Assembly: GCF_029760915.1 (NCBI RefSeq) | Contig: NZ_CP121685.1 | Location: forward strand, 2,126,001-2,190,000 | Direction: 5' to 3' | Source: Olleya sp. YS | GTDB taxonomy: Bacteria; Bacteroidota; Bacteroidia; Flavobacteriales; Flavobacteriaceae | DNA: 64,000 nt | In this document: in pieces, positions 17,484 to 27,025 of the stretch | How positions within the stretch are numbered: the first letter of the stretch is position 1 | Layout of the letters: every line of letters begins with the position of its first letter | The notes under the pieces: generated by a model | Databases searched by the model: none | What the model was told of the DNA's origin: nothing | What the model saw: the letters and a program-made list of their open reading frames with translations, nothing else | Position numbers and translations under genes: made by a program

Positions 17484-19715
17484 TTAAAACTGAAACTCTA
17501 AACCTGCATAAGCACCAAAAGGATGTCCTGGTCTTAATCCTGCAGGTACACGTGACACTGCATACTCATTATTCAATAAGTTAATGATATTAGCAGTAGC
17601 ACTTAATTTAGGTGTGATTTTATAACGACCAGATAAGTCTAATACAATTGCGGATTCCACTTTTTGGTTAGCTGGTATATCACCACTTCCAGAGACTGTT
17701 CTAAAGGCACCATTGTATCTTGTATTTAAATTAACGCTGTATTTTGCATGTTCTAAACCTATGCTAGCATTAAATTGATGTTTAGCTATGTAAGGGATTT
17801 CATCACCTTCTGTAACAGTTCCCCAAATACCATCATCACTTCCAAAACTATTTAAAAACTCGGAGTCTGTCAAGGTATATCCAAGTGTAATTGGTAATGC
17901 AAATGTTGTGCTACTTTCTAAAACATCATAATTTAATAGTAGCTCAATTCCTCTTACTGACACTTCTCCAGCATTAAATAAGTCTAAGCTTCCTGTTCCT
18001 CCAGAAGCTGATAAATCACTTCCTAAAAGATTACTATAGTCATTATAAAAACCAACTACTTCCCCTTGGATACCATTAACATTGAATCTAGTTCCTAATT
18101 CGTAATTTATACTCTCTTCAGCCTTTTGACCGTCTTCATTACCTGGAGGAGAAAATCCTTTGTGTACACCTCCAAATAAGGATAAATCGTTGTTAAATCT
18201 ATAATTAAAACCTATTCCAGGAATAACTATATCCACTTTGTTTTCTCTACTAGATAAATTATCTCCACTTCTTGAAAGATCACTAGTTCCAAAATTATCT
18301 CGGGCTAAAACAATGTTTTCATAACGTAAACCAGGTGTTAGTGTTAAGTTTTTGTATTTAAATTTATACATAGCATAACCTGCAAAAGCTTTGGCGCTAC
18401 TAATTCTGTTTGCATCACTACCTTCTGGTGCAGCAGTTGTTAGCTGCATGATTCCATTGTTAATGCTATAACCATCTTTCCATTGGAATCGATCTTCCTC
18501 ATCATAATGATAACGAAATCCAACTTCTACATCGTGAAATGTATTGTCTCCATAAAAGTGATAATCAAATTTAGTTTGTACACCTTTAGAAATATAAGCT
18601 CTGTTATTTGCTTTCACTAGTAAAGCATCTGCACCAGAATTTAAATTTCCGTTTGTAAAACCAAAATGAGTAGGATAGTCCTCAGGATTTTCGACAATGG
18701 TAGCAATACCAACTTTCTCTCCATTAGCAACAACATCATTCAATTTGTACCAATTACGTTCAAATTTATTGTAGTATGCATTGGTGCGAATACTAAAGTT
18801 TTTGCTAAATTCTAGATTGTGTGTTATCAAAAATTGTAAATGCTCATTAGTCATTTTATCAACTTGAGAGCTAGCATAACGATCAAATGGATTGGCTTCA
18901 AAATCTGCTTCAGTTAATCCTAAATACGTTTCATTTGACACTTCATCTGCATATTGAAATTTAAACTCTATATTTTGTTGAATTGCTGCATCTTTACTAT
19001 TATTAAATCTCAATTTTGCTACTATATCGTTTTTATCAAAACCTGTGTTGGCATCATTTAATAGATTTTTAAACCCAGCAGAATTAAAGTTTAAATACTC
19101 AATATTATAACCAATATGCTCTTTGCTATCTCCAACAGAAGCATATAATTGTCCACTATTAAAGCTACCGTAAGAGGCTTTTATTCTACCAGAAAAAGTA
19201 TCAGGAATTTGAGTCGATACCAAGTTAATAGCACCTCCAGTAGTAAAAGGTCCATATTGTACTTGACTACTTCCTTTTAAAATTTCAACTGCTTGCATAC
19301 GTCCTACCGATGGAAAATAATAAGCAGCAGACGCGCTGTAAGGTGCAGGAGCTATTAGCACTCCATCTTCCATTAAACTAATTTTTGCACTTCGCTCTGG
19401 TGAGGTTCCTCTTAAACTAATATTTGGACGTAAACCAAAACCATCTTCTTCTACAATTGTTACTCCAGGAACAGTTCTTAACACACGATTAATATCTGTA
19501 TATCCTAATTTTTTCAATTCCGCAGGAGAAATATAGTAGGCTGAACCTGTTCTGTTTTTAGCAACATACTTGTTACCAAAAATAACATTTGACTTAATTA
19601 ATACTTCATCTAACTTTTGTACAGAATCTAAAGTGGATTTTTGTTGATTTTCATTATTTTGGGCAATAATTATACTTGTAAAGCATAATAAAATAAGGGG
19701 TAATAGCTTATTCAT
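17484..19715 (-). CDS. TonB-dependent outer-membrane receptor, FecA-like
   Basis: 743 residues. A signal peptide (cleaved near IIIAQ) is followed by the plug domain at about 50-175 with LRTVPGVTIVEEDGFGLRPNISLRG and VEILKGSSQVQYGPFTTGGAINLV, then a 22-strand barrel ending in the aromatic residue of GLEFQF. It lacks the N-terminal carboxypeptidase-like domain of SusC proteins and has no SusD partner, so ferric siderophore or other metal chelate uptake is more likely than glycans. It has its own promoter. No Fur box is apparent. Confidence 0.93.
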   Translation of the reverse strand: MNKLLPLILLCFTSIIIAQNNENQQKSTLDSVQKLDEVLIKSNVIFGNKYVAKNRTGSAYYISPAELKKLGYTDINRVLRTVPGVTIVEEDGFGLRPNISLRGTSPERSAKISLMEDGVLIAPAPYSASAAYYFPSVGRMQAVEILKGSSQVQYGPFTTGGAINLVSTQIPDTFSGRIKASYGSFNSGQLYASVGDSKEHIGYNIEYLNFNSAGFKNLLNDANTGFDKNDIVAKLRFNNSKDAAIQQNIEFKFQYADEVSNETYLGLTEADFEANPFDRYASSQVDKMTNEHLQFLITHNLEFSKNFSIRTNAYYNKFERNWYKLNDVVANGEKVGIATIVENPEDYPTHFGFTNGNLNSGADALLVKANNRAYISKGVQTKFDYHFYGDNTFHDVEVGFRYHYDEEDRFQWKDGYSINNGIMQLTTAAPEGSDANRISSAKAFAGYAMYKFKYKNLTLTPGLRYENIVLARDNFGTSDLSRSGDNLSSRENKVDIVIPGIGFNYRFNNDLSLFGGVHKGFSPPGNEDGQKAEESINYELGTRFNVNGIQGEVVGFYNDYSNLLGSDLSASGGTGSLDLFNAGEVSVRGIELLLNYDVLESSTTFALPITLGYTLTDSEFLNSFGSDDGIWGTVTEGDEIPYIAKHQFNASIGLEHAKYSVNLNTRYNGAFRTVSGSGDIPANQKVESAIVLDLSGRYKITPKLSATANIINLLNNEYAVSRVPAGLRPGHPFGAYAGLEFQF

Positions 19716-19754
19716 TTATTTAGACTGATTAAAAATAGTGTTATTTTGAGAGTG

Positions 19755-19784
19755 CAAATATAAGCCTCACAATTACTTTTTCAA
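19755..19784 (-). promoter_or_regulatory. Promoter of TonB receptor gene
   Basis: On the minus strand TTG (plus CAA at 19782-19784), a 19-base spacer and TATATTTG (plus CAAATATA at 19755-19762). This gives a leader of about 30 bases before the ATG at 19715. Confidence 0.72.
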
Positions 19785-19933
19785 AGCTTATTTAGAATAA
19801 ATAAAAACAATATTTTTAAGCTATTGATAGTTAGCACATTGCAAATGTTAAAATTTTTTAAAAAAAACTTAAGGTCTTAGATGTGATATCTGTTTTGAAC
19901 ATAAAAAATGAATAATAGTTCATATTATTAACG

Positions 19934-19941
19934 TATATTTG
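19934..19941 (+). promoter_or_regulatory. guaB -7 box
   Basis: TATATTTG fits TAnnTTTG exactly, 24 bases before the guaB ATG at 19966. No well-spaced TTG was found upstream. Its presence shows that the TTG at 19939, inside the box, cannot be the translation start. Confidence 0.6.
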
Positions 19942-19965
19942 CTTGCAATTAATTCTAATTGCATC

Positions 19966-21435
19966 ATGACAGCACACGAAAATAAAATTGTTGGAGAAGG
20001 TCTTACATATGACGACGTACTTTTAGTTCCAGCATTTTCAGAAGTTCTTCCTCGCGAAGTCAACATTCAGTCAAAATTCACAAGAAACATTACCATAAAT
20101 GTACCTATAGTATCTGCTGCTATGGATACGGTCACAGAAAGCAGAATGGCTATAGCTATGGCACAAGAAGGTGGCATTGGTGTATTACATAAAAACATGA
20201 CCATAGAGCAGCAAGCTACTAAAGTGCGTAAAGTAAAACGTGCCGAAAGTGGTATGATATTAGATCCTGTCACGTTACCCTTAACCGCAATTGTTGCAGA
20301 TGCAAAAAATGCCATGCGAGAATTTAGTATTGGAGGTATACCAATTGTTGACAATAATGGTGTTTTAAAAGGAATTGTTACGAATCGGGATTTACGCTTC
20401 GAGCATAATAACAATAGACCTATTGTTGAGGTAATGACTAGTGAAAATCTAGTAACTGCTCCTATAGGCACCTCTTTAAAAGATGCGGAAAAAATTCTTC
20501 AAGAAAATAAAATTGAAAAGTTATTAATTGTAAAAGGTAATAAATTAGAAGGGTTAATAACATTTAGAGATATAACTAAAGTCACCCAAAAGCCATTTGC
20601 AAATAAAGATACTTACGGACGATTACGTGTTGCAGCTGCAATTGGAGTCACAGGTGATGCTATAGACAGAGCTGCAGCTTTGGTTAAAGCAGGTGTTGAT
20701 GCAATAGTCATAGACACAGCACATGGACATACCAAAGGTGTGGTAACGGTCTTAAAAGAAATTAAAACTAAATTCCCGCAACTGGATGTTATTGTGGGTA
20801 ATATTGCTACTGGTGAAGCAGCTAAATATTTAGTCGAAGCAGGAGCAGATGCTGTAAAAGTTGGAATTGGACCAGGTTCTATTTGTACAACGCGAGTGGT
20901 TGCTGGTGTTGGCTTTCCTCAATTTAGTGCAGTGCTAGAAGTTGCTGCAGCTATAAAAGGAAGTGGAGTACCAGTAATTGCAGATGGCGGAATTAGATAT
21001 ACAGGTGACATCCCTAAAGCATTGGCAGCTGGAGCAGATACTGTGATGTTAGGGTCGTTATTAGCAGGAACAAAAGAAAGTCCTGGAGAAACCATTATTT
21101 ACGAAGGACGTAAGTTTAAATCCTATAGAGGTATGGGTTCTGTAGAAGCGATGAAGCAAGGTAGTAAAGATCGCTATTTCCAAGATGTGGAAGATGATAT
21201 TAAAAAACTAGTACCAGAAGGTATTGTTGGTCGTGTACCATATAAAGGCGAGTTGTATGAAAGTATCCATCAATTTATTGGAGGATTAAGAGCAGGAATG
21301 GGTTATTGTGGTGCAAAAGATGTGGCGACTTTAAAAGAGACAGGACGTTTTGTAAAAATTACAGCATCAGGTATTAATGAAAGTCATCCACATGATGTGA
21401 CTATTACAAAAGAAGCACCTAATTATTCGAGATAA
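19966..21435 (+). CDS. guaB: IMP dehydrogenase
   Basis: 489 residues from the ATG at 19966 ([22 protein letters not shown]); an upstream TTG in frame falls in the promoter. The TIM barrel is interrupted by two CBS domains at about 95-205. The catalytic loop GPGSICTTR carries the nucleophilic cysteine, and the flap and phosphate-site residues (GSLLAGT, YRGMGS) are intact. It oxidises IMP to XMP, the first committed step of GMP synthesis, using NAD. Monocistronic, with its own promoter and terminator. Confidence 0.98.
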   Translation: MTAHENKIVGEGLTYDDVLLVPAFSEVLPREVNIQSKFTRNITINVPIVSAAMDTVTESRMAIAMAQEGGIGVLHKNMTIEQQATKVRKVKRAESGMILDPVTLPLTAIVADAKNAMREFSIGGIPIVDNNGVLKGIVTNRDLRFEHNNNRPIVEVMTSENLVTAPIGTSLKDAEKILQENKIEKLLIVKGNKLEGLITFRDITKVTQKPFANKDTYGRLRVAAAIGVTGDAIDRAAALVKAGVDAIVIDTAHGHTKGVVTVLKEIKTKFPQLDVIVGNIATGEAAKYLVEAGADAVKVGIGPGSICTTRVVAGVGFPQFSAVLEVAAAIKGSGVPVIADGGIRYTGDIPKALAAGADTVMLGSLLAGTKESPGETIIYEGRKFKSYRGMGSVEAMKQGSKDRYFQDVEDDIKKLVPEGIVGRVPYKGELYESIHQFIGGLRAGMGYCGAKDVATLKETGRFVKITASGINESHPHDVTITKEAPNYSR

Positions 21436-21468
21436 TATATTTTCTGCTTTGACAGAAATATTAATATA

Positions 21469-21498
21469 AAAAAGCACAACTTTATAGTTGTGCTTTTT
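21469..21498 (+). terminator. Rho-independent terminator after guaB
   Basis: 13-bp stem AAAAAGCACAACT (21469-21481) and its complement (21486-21498) with loop TTAT, followed by a T run. Confidence 0.9.
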
Positions 21499-21619
21499 TT
21501 GCTTTCAAAAGAAAAACTAAATAAAAAATATCACAAATATGTTTAAATATATTTAAACATAATACATAAAATGAAATATAATTTTGTAATTTAGCACCTC
21601 ATTAATTATATGCTATTTT

Positions 21620-22882
21620 ATGTCTTTTGAACGGATTAAAGAAAAACTTAATATCCTTGCTGACGCTGCTAAATATGACGTGTCTTGTTCTTCTAGTGGA
21701 AGTAACAGAACTAATAAAAACAAAGGTTTAGGTGATGCTTCATCGTCTGGAATTTGTCATACCTACACAGAAGATGGTCGTTGTGTGTCGCTATTAAAAA
21801 TTTTGTTAACCAATCATTGTATTTTTGATTGTGCCTATTGTGTGACACGTAAAAGTAACGACATAAAACGTGCTGCGTTTAAGGTTCAAGAAGTTGTTGA
21901 TTTAACTATTAATTTTTATAGACGTAATTATATTGAAGGCCTTTTTTTAAGTTCTGGTATTTTTAAAAATGCTGATTATACTATGGAACGTTTGGTAGCT
22001 GTGGCTAAGAAGTTAAGATTAGAAGAAAATTTTAATGGTTATATCCATTTAAAATCTATTCCAGGTGCTTCAGACGAATTAATGCGAGAAGCTGGTCTGT
22101 ATGCTGACCGATTAAGTGTTAATATTGAAATTCCTACAGAAAAAGGATTAAAATTATTAGCGCCAGATAAAAACAGAGCTGATTTTATAAAGCCAATGCT
22201 TAAGGTAAAAAACGAAATTATTCAGTATAAATCAGAAAAGAAATTAATTAAAAGTACACCAAAATATGCGCCTGCAGGACAAAGCACACAAATGATAATT
22301 GGAGCAACTGGAGAGAATGATATGCAAATTATGTATACCTCTAATCATTTTTATAAACACTTCAATTTAAAGCGTGTTTACTATTCTGGATATGTTCCTA
22401 TTAGTAACGATTCTAGGTTACCGCAAATTGGAAGTGCAGTACCAATGCTTAGAGAGAATAGGTTATATCAAACAGATTGGTTATTGCGTTTTTATGGATT
22501 TAATATCGAGGAAATTTTAAATGCCTCTCATCAAAACTTAGATTTAGATATAGATCCTAAGTTAGGTTGGGCTTTACGTAATTTGCACGAGTTTCCTGTA
22601 GATGTAAATACAGCAGATAAGCGGATGTTAGCCAGAGTTCCAGGCTTAGGAATGCGTTCTGTACATAAAATTTTAAATGCTAGACGATTTAATAAGCTTA
22701 ACTGGGAGCACCTTAAAAAAATAGGCGTTGCACTTAATAGAGCGCAATACTTTATCGTTTGTGCCTCAAATCAGTTTGAAAGAAGGGATTTAACTCCAGA
22801 ACATATCAAAGGATTAATATTGCAAAATTCTAAAAGCAAATACACATCCATGTTAAGTACTCAAATGTCTTTGTTTAATTGA
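21620..22882 (+). CDS. Putative DNA modification/repair radical SAM protein
   Basis: 420 residues. The radical SAM cluster motif is CIFDCAYC (C-x3-C-x2-C) near residue 70, in ILLTNHCIFDCAYCVTRKSND. A helix-hairpin-helix segment (VNTADKRMLARVPGLGMRSVHKIL, about residues 332-355) suggests DNA binding. This architecture and the paired downstream gene match the TIGR03916/TIGR03915 family pair, predicted to act in DNA repair or base modification, but the reaction is not established. The stop TGA shares its A with the next ATG. Confidence 0.88.
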   Translation: MSFERIKEKLNILADAAKYDVSCSSSGSNRTNKNKGLGDASSSGICHTYTEDGRCVSLLKILLTNHCIFDCAYCVTRKSNDIKRAAFKVQEVVDLTINFYRRNYIEGLFLSSGIFKNADYTMERLVAVAKKLRLEENFNGYIHLKSIPGASDELMREAGLYADRLSVNIEIPTEKGLKLLAPDKNRADFIKPMLKVKNEIIQYKSEKKLIKSTPKYAPAGQSTQMIIGATGENDMQIMYTSNHFYKHFNLKRVYYSGYVPISNDSRLPQIGSAVPMLRENRLYQTDWLLRFYGFNIEEILNASHQNLDLDIDPKLGWALRNLHEFPVDVNTADKRMLARVPGLGMRSVHKILNARRFNKLNWEHLKKIGVALNRAQYFIVCASNQFERRDLTPEHIKGLILQNSKSKYTSMLSTQMSLFN

Positions 22883-23652
22883 TGCAAAATACGTTACTAA
22901 TATATGATGGGTCGTTTGATGGATTTTTATGTGCAGTATTTTATGTATACGAGTATAATGTAGTTACTCCAAAAATTATCAAAGCATCACAATATCAAGA
23001 GCAGCTGTTTTCAAATACAGAAACTATAATTACTGATAAAGAAAAAGCAAATCGTGTGTGGAATAGCTTAAAAATTAAATGCGGTAAGCGTGGTGTAGCA
23101 CAATTGTATTACGCTTTTTTAAGCGAATTGTATAATGTAGAAAACACGTTGTTAGAAGTTATTAAATATGCTTTCAAGTCTACAACATCTATAATGAAAG
23201 ATTATGCAAATATGTATGTTTTGGAGATGTCCAAAATAACAAAAAAGGTAAGCAGAGAAAAGCATAGAATGGAAGCTTTTGTTAGATTTAGATTAACAAA
23301 AGATGAAGTGTATTTTGCAAATATAGAACCCGATTTTAATGTATTACCACTTATTGAAACACATTTTAGAAAACGTTACGCAGACCAACAGTGGATAATA
23401 TATGATTTAAAAAGAAACTACGGATTATATTACAATCTAAATACAGTTGAGATCGTGGTTTTAGAACTTTCAAAAAATATAACAACAAACACGACATCCG
23501 AATTTTTTACAGATACGGAACTAGAATTTCAACAGTTGTGGAAAGATTATTTTAAAAGTACAAACATAGAATCTAGAAAAAACTTAAAATTACATAATCA
23601 ACACGTTCCTAAACGGTATTGGAAGTATTTAAGCGAAAAGCAACCATTTTAA
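22882..23652 (+). CDS. DUF4130/TIGR03915-type putative DNA metabolism protein
   Basis: 256 residues from the ATG at 22882, which overlaps the preceding stop (TGATG); the TTG three bases upstream is a less likely start. YDGSFDGFLCAVFYVYEY at the N-terminus and EKHRMEAFVRFRLTKDEVYFANIEPDFNVLPL in the middle are family features, with HFRKRYADQQWIIYDLKRNYGLYY towards the C-terminus. It is always found with, or fused to, the radical SAM partner and sometimes with a uracil-DNA glycosylase. Translational coupling supports one complex. Confidence 0.87.
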   Translation: MQNTLLIYDGSFDGFLCAVFYVYEYNVVTPKIIKASQYQEQLFSNTETIITDKEKANRVWNSLKIKCGKRGVAQLYYAFLSELYNVENTLLEVIKYAFKSTTSIMKDYANMYVLEMSKITKKVSREKHRMEAFVRFRLTKDEVYFANIEPDFNVLPLIETHFRKRYADQQWIIYDLKRNYGLYYNLNTVEIVVLELSKNITTNTTSEFFTDTELEFQQLWKDYFKSTNIESRKNLKLHNQHVPKRYWKYLSEKQPF

Positions 23653-24725
23653 TCAAAATGAGTCTTATTGTCAAAATGCTTTTCTAAATGTTTATTAGCT
23701 TCTTCTATTTCTAAAGATGTTGGAGGTTCTTTTTTTTGAGCATTTGCTAAATTTGGCTCAAAACTTAATGACATAAACAATGGAAAATGGTCAGAATCTA
23801 TAGACTTGCAGACTCTTTTGTTTTTAAACCTAAATTCTTCAGAAACAAAGATATGATCTAATGGCCAACGCAAAATAAAGTTTTTAGCATTATAAGTGTT
23901 GTAAAATCCTCTTCCAACTCTTGCGTCAAGTAAACCGCTTATTTTTTTAAATAAATTAGAAGTTTCAGACCAAGCTACATCGTTTAAATCACCTAAAACT
24001 ATAACTGGGTAATTAGAGTCGTTAGCCAATTTTGCAACTAACATTAATTCTGCATCACGTTCTGTAGACATTGGGTTTTCTTGAGGCATTGGAGGTGTTG
24101 GGTGAATCGCATAAAATTGCACAATACTTTGATTAGGTAGTTGCAATTTGGTATGTATTGACGGTATACTATCGTTAATTAAATATTTAACTTCAGGCTC
24201 TATTAATTTATGTTTAGAATAAAACAACATACCATAAGTGTTAGGCAACGCTATTTCTACTTTATATGGGTACAAAGAATTTACAACAGAACTTAAATCG
24301 TTCTTCCAACGGTTATTGGCTTCTGTCAAAACAACCACATCAGCCTCTATTGATTGAATAGCTTGCATGACCTTGGATGGATTTTTGTTTTTCTGCAATA
24401 AATTAGCGGTAAATAATGTTAAAGAATCTTGACTAGTTGTAGTATAATCTTTTAACTCTGTATTAACTAGAGGTGTAAAAGGGATGATTTTACTAGTTTG
24501 AAAAATAAAACATCCTAAAAGTGTTATGATAAACAAATAATCTTTATAATCTTTAAAGTCAAACTTAATTAAAAAGATTAAAGCAGAAACCAAGGTTAGA
24601 ATAGTTAATTGAATATGAGGAAAATCTAACATTCTTATAAACCAATAGTCTAAATCCAAAGTTGGTAATAATGTTAGTATTACTGTAATTAACCCAAAGG
24701 TTTGTAAAAACTGTTTTAATTTCAT
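23649..24725 (-). CDS. Membrane-anchored endonuclease/exonuclease/phosphatase family protein
   Basis: 358 residues. Three hydrophobic helices at about 10-90 anchor it, and the EEP catalytic domain faces the periplasm (about 100-320). Visible catalytic motifs are VVLTEANNRW (metal-binding Glu), LGDLNDVAWS (D-x-N), PLDHIFVS and IDSDHFPLF (SDH). The family includes nucleases and phospho- or sphingolipid phosphodiesterases; substrate unknown. Its end overlaps the convergent DNA-repair gene by 4 bases. Confidence 0.9.
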   Translation of the reverse strand: MKLKQFLQTFGLITVILTLLPTLDLDYWFIRMLDFPHIQLTILTLVSALIFLIKFDFKDYKDYLFIITLLGCFIFQTSKIIPFTPLVNTELKDYTTTSQDSLTLFTANLLQKNKNPSKVMQAIQSIEADVVVLTEANNRWKNDLSSVVNSLYPYKVEIALPNTYGMLFYSKHKLIEPEVKYLINDSIPSIHTKLQLPNQSIVQFYAIHPTPPMPQENPMSTERDAELMLVAKLANDSNYPVIVLGDLNDVAWSETSNLFKKISGLLDARVGRGFYNTYNAKNFILRWPLDHIFVSEEFRFKNKRVCKSIDSDHFPLFMSLSFEPNLANAQKKEPPTSLEIEEANKHLEKHFDNKTHFD

Positions 24726-24778
24726 TATTTATTTGCCTAAATAGTAATAATATTTGTTTGAAATTAAAACTTTAAATA

Positions 24779-25213
24779 TTATTCTTCTGATAATTCTTTG
24801 ATTTTTTTTAAAGCTTTTGGAAAAGTCTTGTCAAAGTAATCTATATATTCTTCTGTGGTGTCCATATTTACATAAAGCTCAGTGTTTCCATTTTTTTCAA
24901 TAAGCTCATAAGATTCTTTTGCGTTTTCCCATGCTTTAGATTTTTCATCGTAAACTTTTTTACCTTCTTTTATAAACCCTAGGTGGTTAAAAACCATAAG
25001 TTTATTTGGTGTTTTCTGATGAATCTTACTAAACATACCATCACCATTTGGTGTCAAAAAATCGACAGAACTGCCTTCTTTCCAATCAGTTTTAGCGTAA
25101 GCTCCTTCAGCAAAAACTTTAACCCATTTTGGATAATTTCTATCTGTAAAAAGTGTATTCCAAACTTTTTCTTTAGATGCATTGATAGCTATATTGTACT
25201 TTAAAGTTCTCAT
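24779..25213 (-). CDS. SRPBCC (START-like) domain protein, AHSA1-type
   Basis: 144 residues with the AHSA1 pattern: NIAINASKEKVWNTLFTDRNYPKWVKVFAEG at the start, WKEGSSVDFLTP in the middle, and a long C-terminal helix (YFDKTFPKALKKIKELSEE). The fold binds hydrophobic ligands; the ligand is unknown. Last of three small genes on this strand, together with another SRPBCC protein. Confidence 0.85.
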   Translation of the reverse strand: MRTLKYNIAINASKEKVWNTLFTDRNYPKWVKVFAEGAYAKTDWKEGSSVDFLTPNGDGMFSKIHQKTPNKLMVFNHLGFIKEGKKVYDEKSKAWENAKESYELIEKNGNTELYVNMDTTEEYIDYFDKTFPKALKKIKELSEE

Positions 25214-25291
25214 ATTAATATCAACTTTTTATATAATTATTGGTCATACCTACTGTAATGTCAATATTATAGATGTAGATTAATTTCTTGC

Positions 25292-25528
25292 TTAATCATT
25301 GTAAACTTGACCACGATGTGGTTTTAAAGCATCACGTATAGGCTTCATTTCACTCTCATTAACTACCATAAACGCTATACTGTGCATATCGTTTACTTGC
25401 TCAAAACCAGTAATGTTTAATTCTGTTTTTTCTAAAGCAATGTATTCTTTAAGATGTATTTCGTGATGCTCAGCAATTTTTAAAGCATCAGGACCTCTAA
25501 AGTCCCAAATTAGTTTTAATTGTCTCAT
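25292..25528 (-). CDS. Small conserved-looking protein of unknown function
   Basis: 78 residues, soluble, with HHEIHLKEYIALEK and MHSIAFMVVNESEMKPIRDALKPHRG; the pattern resembles small ferredoxin-like (dimeric alpha-beta barrel) proteins, but I do not recognise the family. It starts one base after the stop of the upstream SRPBCC gene, which supports that it is real and cotranscribed. Confidence 0.7.
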   Translation of the reverse strand: MRQLKLIWDFRGPDALKIAEHHEIHLKEYIALEKTELNITGFEQVNDMHSIAFMVVNESEMKPIRDALKPHRGQVYND

Positions 25529-25981
25529 TTATTTAGCTAAAGAGGTTCCGTTTTCGGCAAAGTTTTTAAAGTCAGTCAAGTATTTTTTTGATTGCTTCTT
25601 AAACGCTTTTGGCATTAACAGTGCCATCATGCGCATTGTAAAATTAGTAGGAGCAAATTCGTTAATACTAGTCCATTGAGTAGTATTATCATCAATTGCT
25701 TCAAAAAAATTTTGCTGGATATTATGCATGCCTTTAGTATCAAAATTAAAATGATAGGCTTTGTTTTTTTCTTTGAAGGTAATAGTTTCTACCAGAGTCA
25801 TCTTACGGTTACCAAAATTATAATTTAATTTCATCTTGGCGTTTACAGTTCCAGGGTCTCCAGAAATATGCTCATAGCTCACTAAGCCTTCTTGCCAATG
25901 TTTCATGTTTTCATGATCATCCAACAATTTAAAACACTCGTGTAACGATTTGTTAATAGTGACTTGAACAGTATATTTCAT
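25529..25981 (-). CDS. SRPBCC family protein
   Basis: 150 residues: YTVQVTINKSLHECFKLLDDHENMKHWQEGLVSYEHISG at the N-terminus is typical of the START-like fold, and the C-terminal helix reads FKKQSKKYLTDFKNFAE. Heads a three-gene set with the 78-residue protein and the AHSA1-like gene. Ligand unknown. Confidence 0.85.
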   Translation of the reverse strand: MKYTVQVTINKSLHECFKLLDDHENMKHWQEGLVSYEHISGDPGTVNAKMKLNYNFGNRKMTLVETITFKEKNKAYHFNFDTKGMHNIQQNFFEAIDDNTTQWTSINEFAPTNFTMRMMALLMPKAFKKQSKKYLTDFKNFAENGTSLAK

Positions 25982-26017
25982 TTGTAAGCGATATAGTACT
26001 AAATCTAAAAAAAAAAT

Positions 26018-26041
26018 AGCGATTGTTACATTACAATCGCT
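26018..26041 (-). terminator. Terminator after the T9SS cargo gene
   Basis: AGCGATTGT (26018-26026) pairs with ACAATCGCT (26033-26041), loop of 6. On the minus strand it is followed by a run of T, so it ends transcription of the gene at 26078-26818. Confidence 0.85.
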
Positions 26042-26077
26042 AAAGGTATTAAGATAGTCGTTAAAATACTTTTATCG

Positions 26078-26818
26078 TTATAAAACGACTTTTAAAGTAA
26101 GTCTAGACTTTATAGTTTCTATAACCACAATACTAATTTGGTTTTTCGGTAAATTTAAATTTTTTCGTAAGGTATTATTGACTTCTAGATTAGGTAAACT
26201 CAAAATTTCTTTACCTAAAATATTGTATGCCTTAACCGTTACTGATCCATTGTAGTTAGAAATCAATAACTGATTGTCAATCATTTTAGCAGTCAATGCA
26301 GTATTTGTAGCTTCAGGAATACTTAATGTAGAATTTTTTGGCGCATCTATTAAATCTATATATAAATCTGCAGTTTGATTGTTTCCACCACCTCCAAACT
26401 CGTTTTGGAAAAGTAAATTAAACCCAAAAACGGTTGTTCCATCAGGAACAGCTGTGTAAAACTGAGATAAATTTATGGTAATACTGTACGTGTTTGGTCC
26501 AGCATTTGGGTCAGTATCAGAACTTACCAATGTCAATTGTGGTTGTGCAGCTAAATCGCCAAAAGCAGGTGCACCTTGAAAGCCTCCTGATGGTGTATCT
26601 AAGCCACCATACATGTGAATGTAAGTACGACCCTCTGTATAAAAATTGTTAATAATATCTACATCTTCAAAAACAATAGTGATTTGGTCATTAACAGTAG
26701 ATGAGGTTGCAGTTATTGTAGCTGGTGCACCATCATAACCGCTAAAGGTTAAAGTTTCTTGTGCTAAAACAGCATTTGACACTAATAGCAATAACAGTAA
26801 AAAGTAATTTTTAATCAT
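26078..26818 (-). CDS. Secreted protein with type IX secretion C-terminal sorting domain
   Basis: 246 residues: signal peptide cleaved near AVLAQ, a beta-rich region of unknown function (about 20-165, Gly/Asn-rich, with GGLDTPSGGFQGAP), and a C-terminal type A sorting domain (about 175-246) with the pattern IDNQLLISNYNGSVTVKAYNILGKEIL and a terminal basic/hydrophobic strand (SRLTLKVVL). This directs export through the outer membrane by the T9SS. The passenger may bind carbohydrate, but I see no firm match. Confidence 0.82.
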   Translation of the reverse strand: MIKNYFLLLLLLVSNAVLAQETLTFSGYDGAPATITATSSTVNDQITIVFEDVDIINNFYTEGRTYIHMYGGLDTPSGGFQGAPAFGDLAAQPQLTLVSSDTDPNAGPNTYSITINLSQFYTAVPDGTTVFGFNLLFQNEFGGGGNNQTADLYIDLIDAPKNSTLSIPEATNTALTAKMIDNQLLISNYNGSVTVKAYNILGKEILSLPNLEVNNTLRKNLNLPKNQISIVVIETIKSRLTLKVVL

Positions 26819-26966
26819 ATAAATTCTATTTTAAAGTAAAAATAGCATATTAATTAATACTAACCATAATTTTAATACTTCTATAACGTTTTCGTGTTAA
26901 TAATTTTTCCATTTTAGCGTTTTAAACCTACCTCAATTAAGTTTATTGGATGGTTTGCAAAAGTGC

Positions 26967-26996
26967 TTGTATTATAGTGTAATATTGCTATTTTTG
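26967..26996 (+). promoter_or_regulatory. Promoter of the parvulin chaperone operon
   Basis: TTG at 26967-26969, a 19-base spacer and TATTTTTG at 26989-26996, an exact fit to the flavobacterial consensus. The ATG at 27026 follows after about 22 leader bases. Confidence 0.78.
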
Positions 26997-27025
26997 CAGA
27001 CATTGCTAATAAAAGAGCCCTTATT

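Noticed and set aside
20067..20471. 134-codon frame antisense to guaB
   Set aside because: Shadow of the well conserved IMP dehydrogenase gene.
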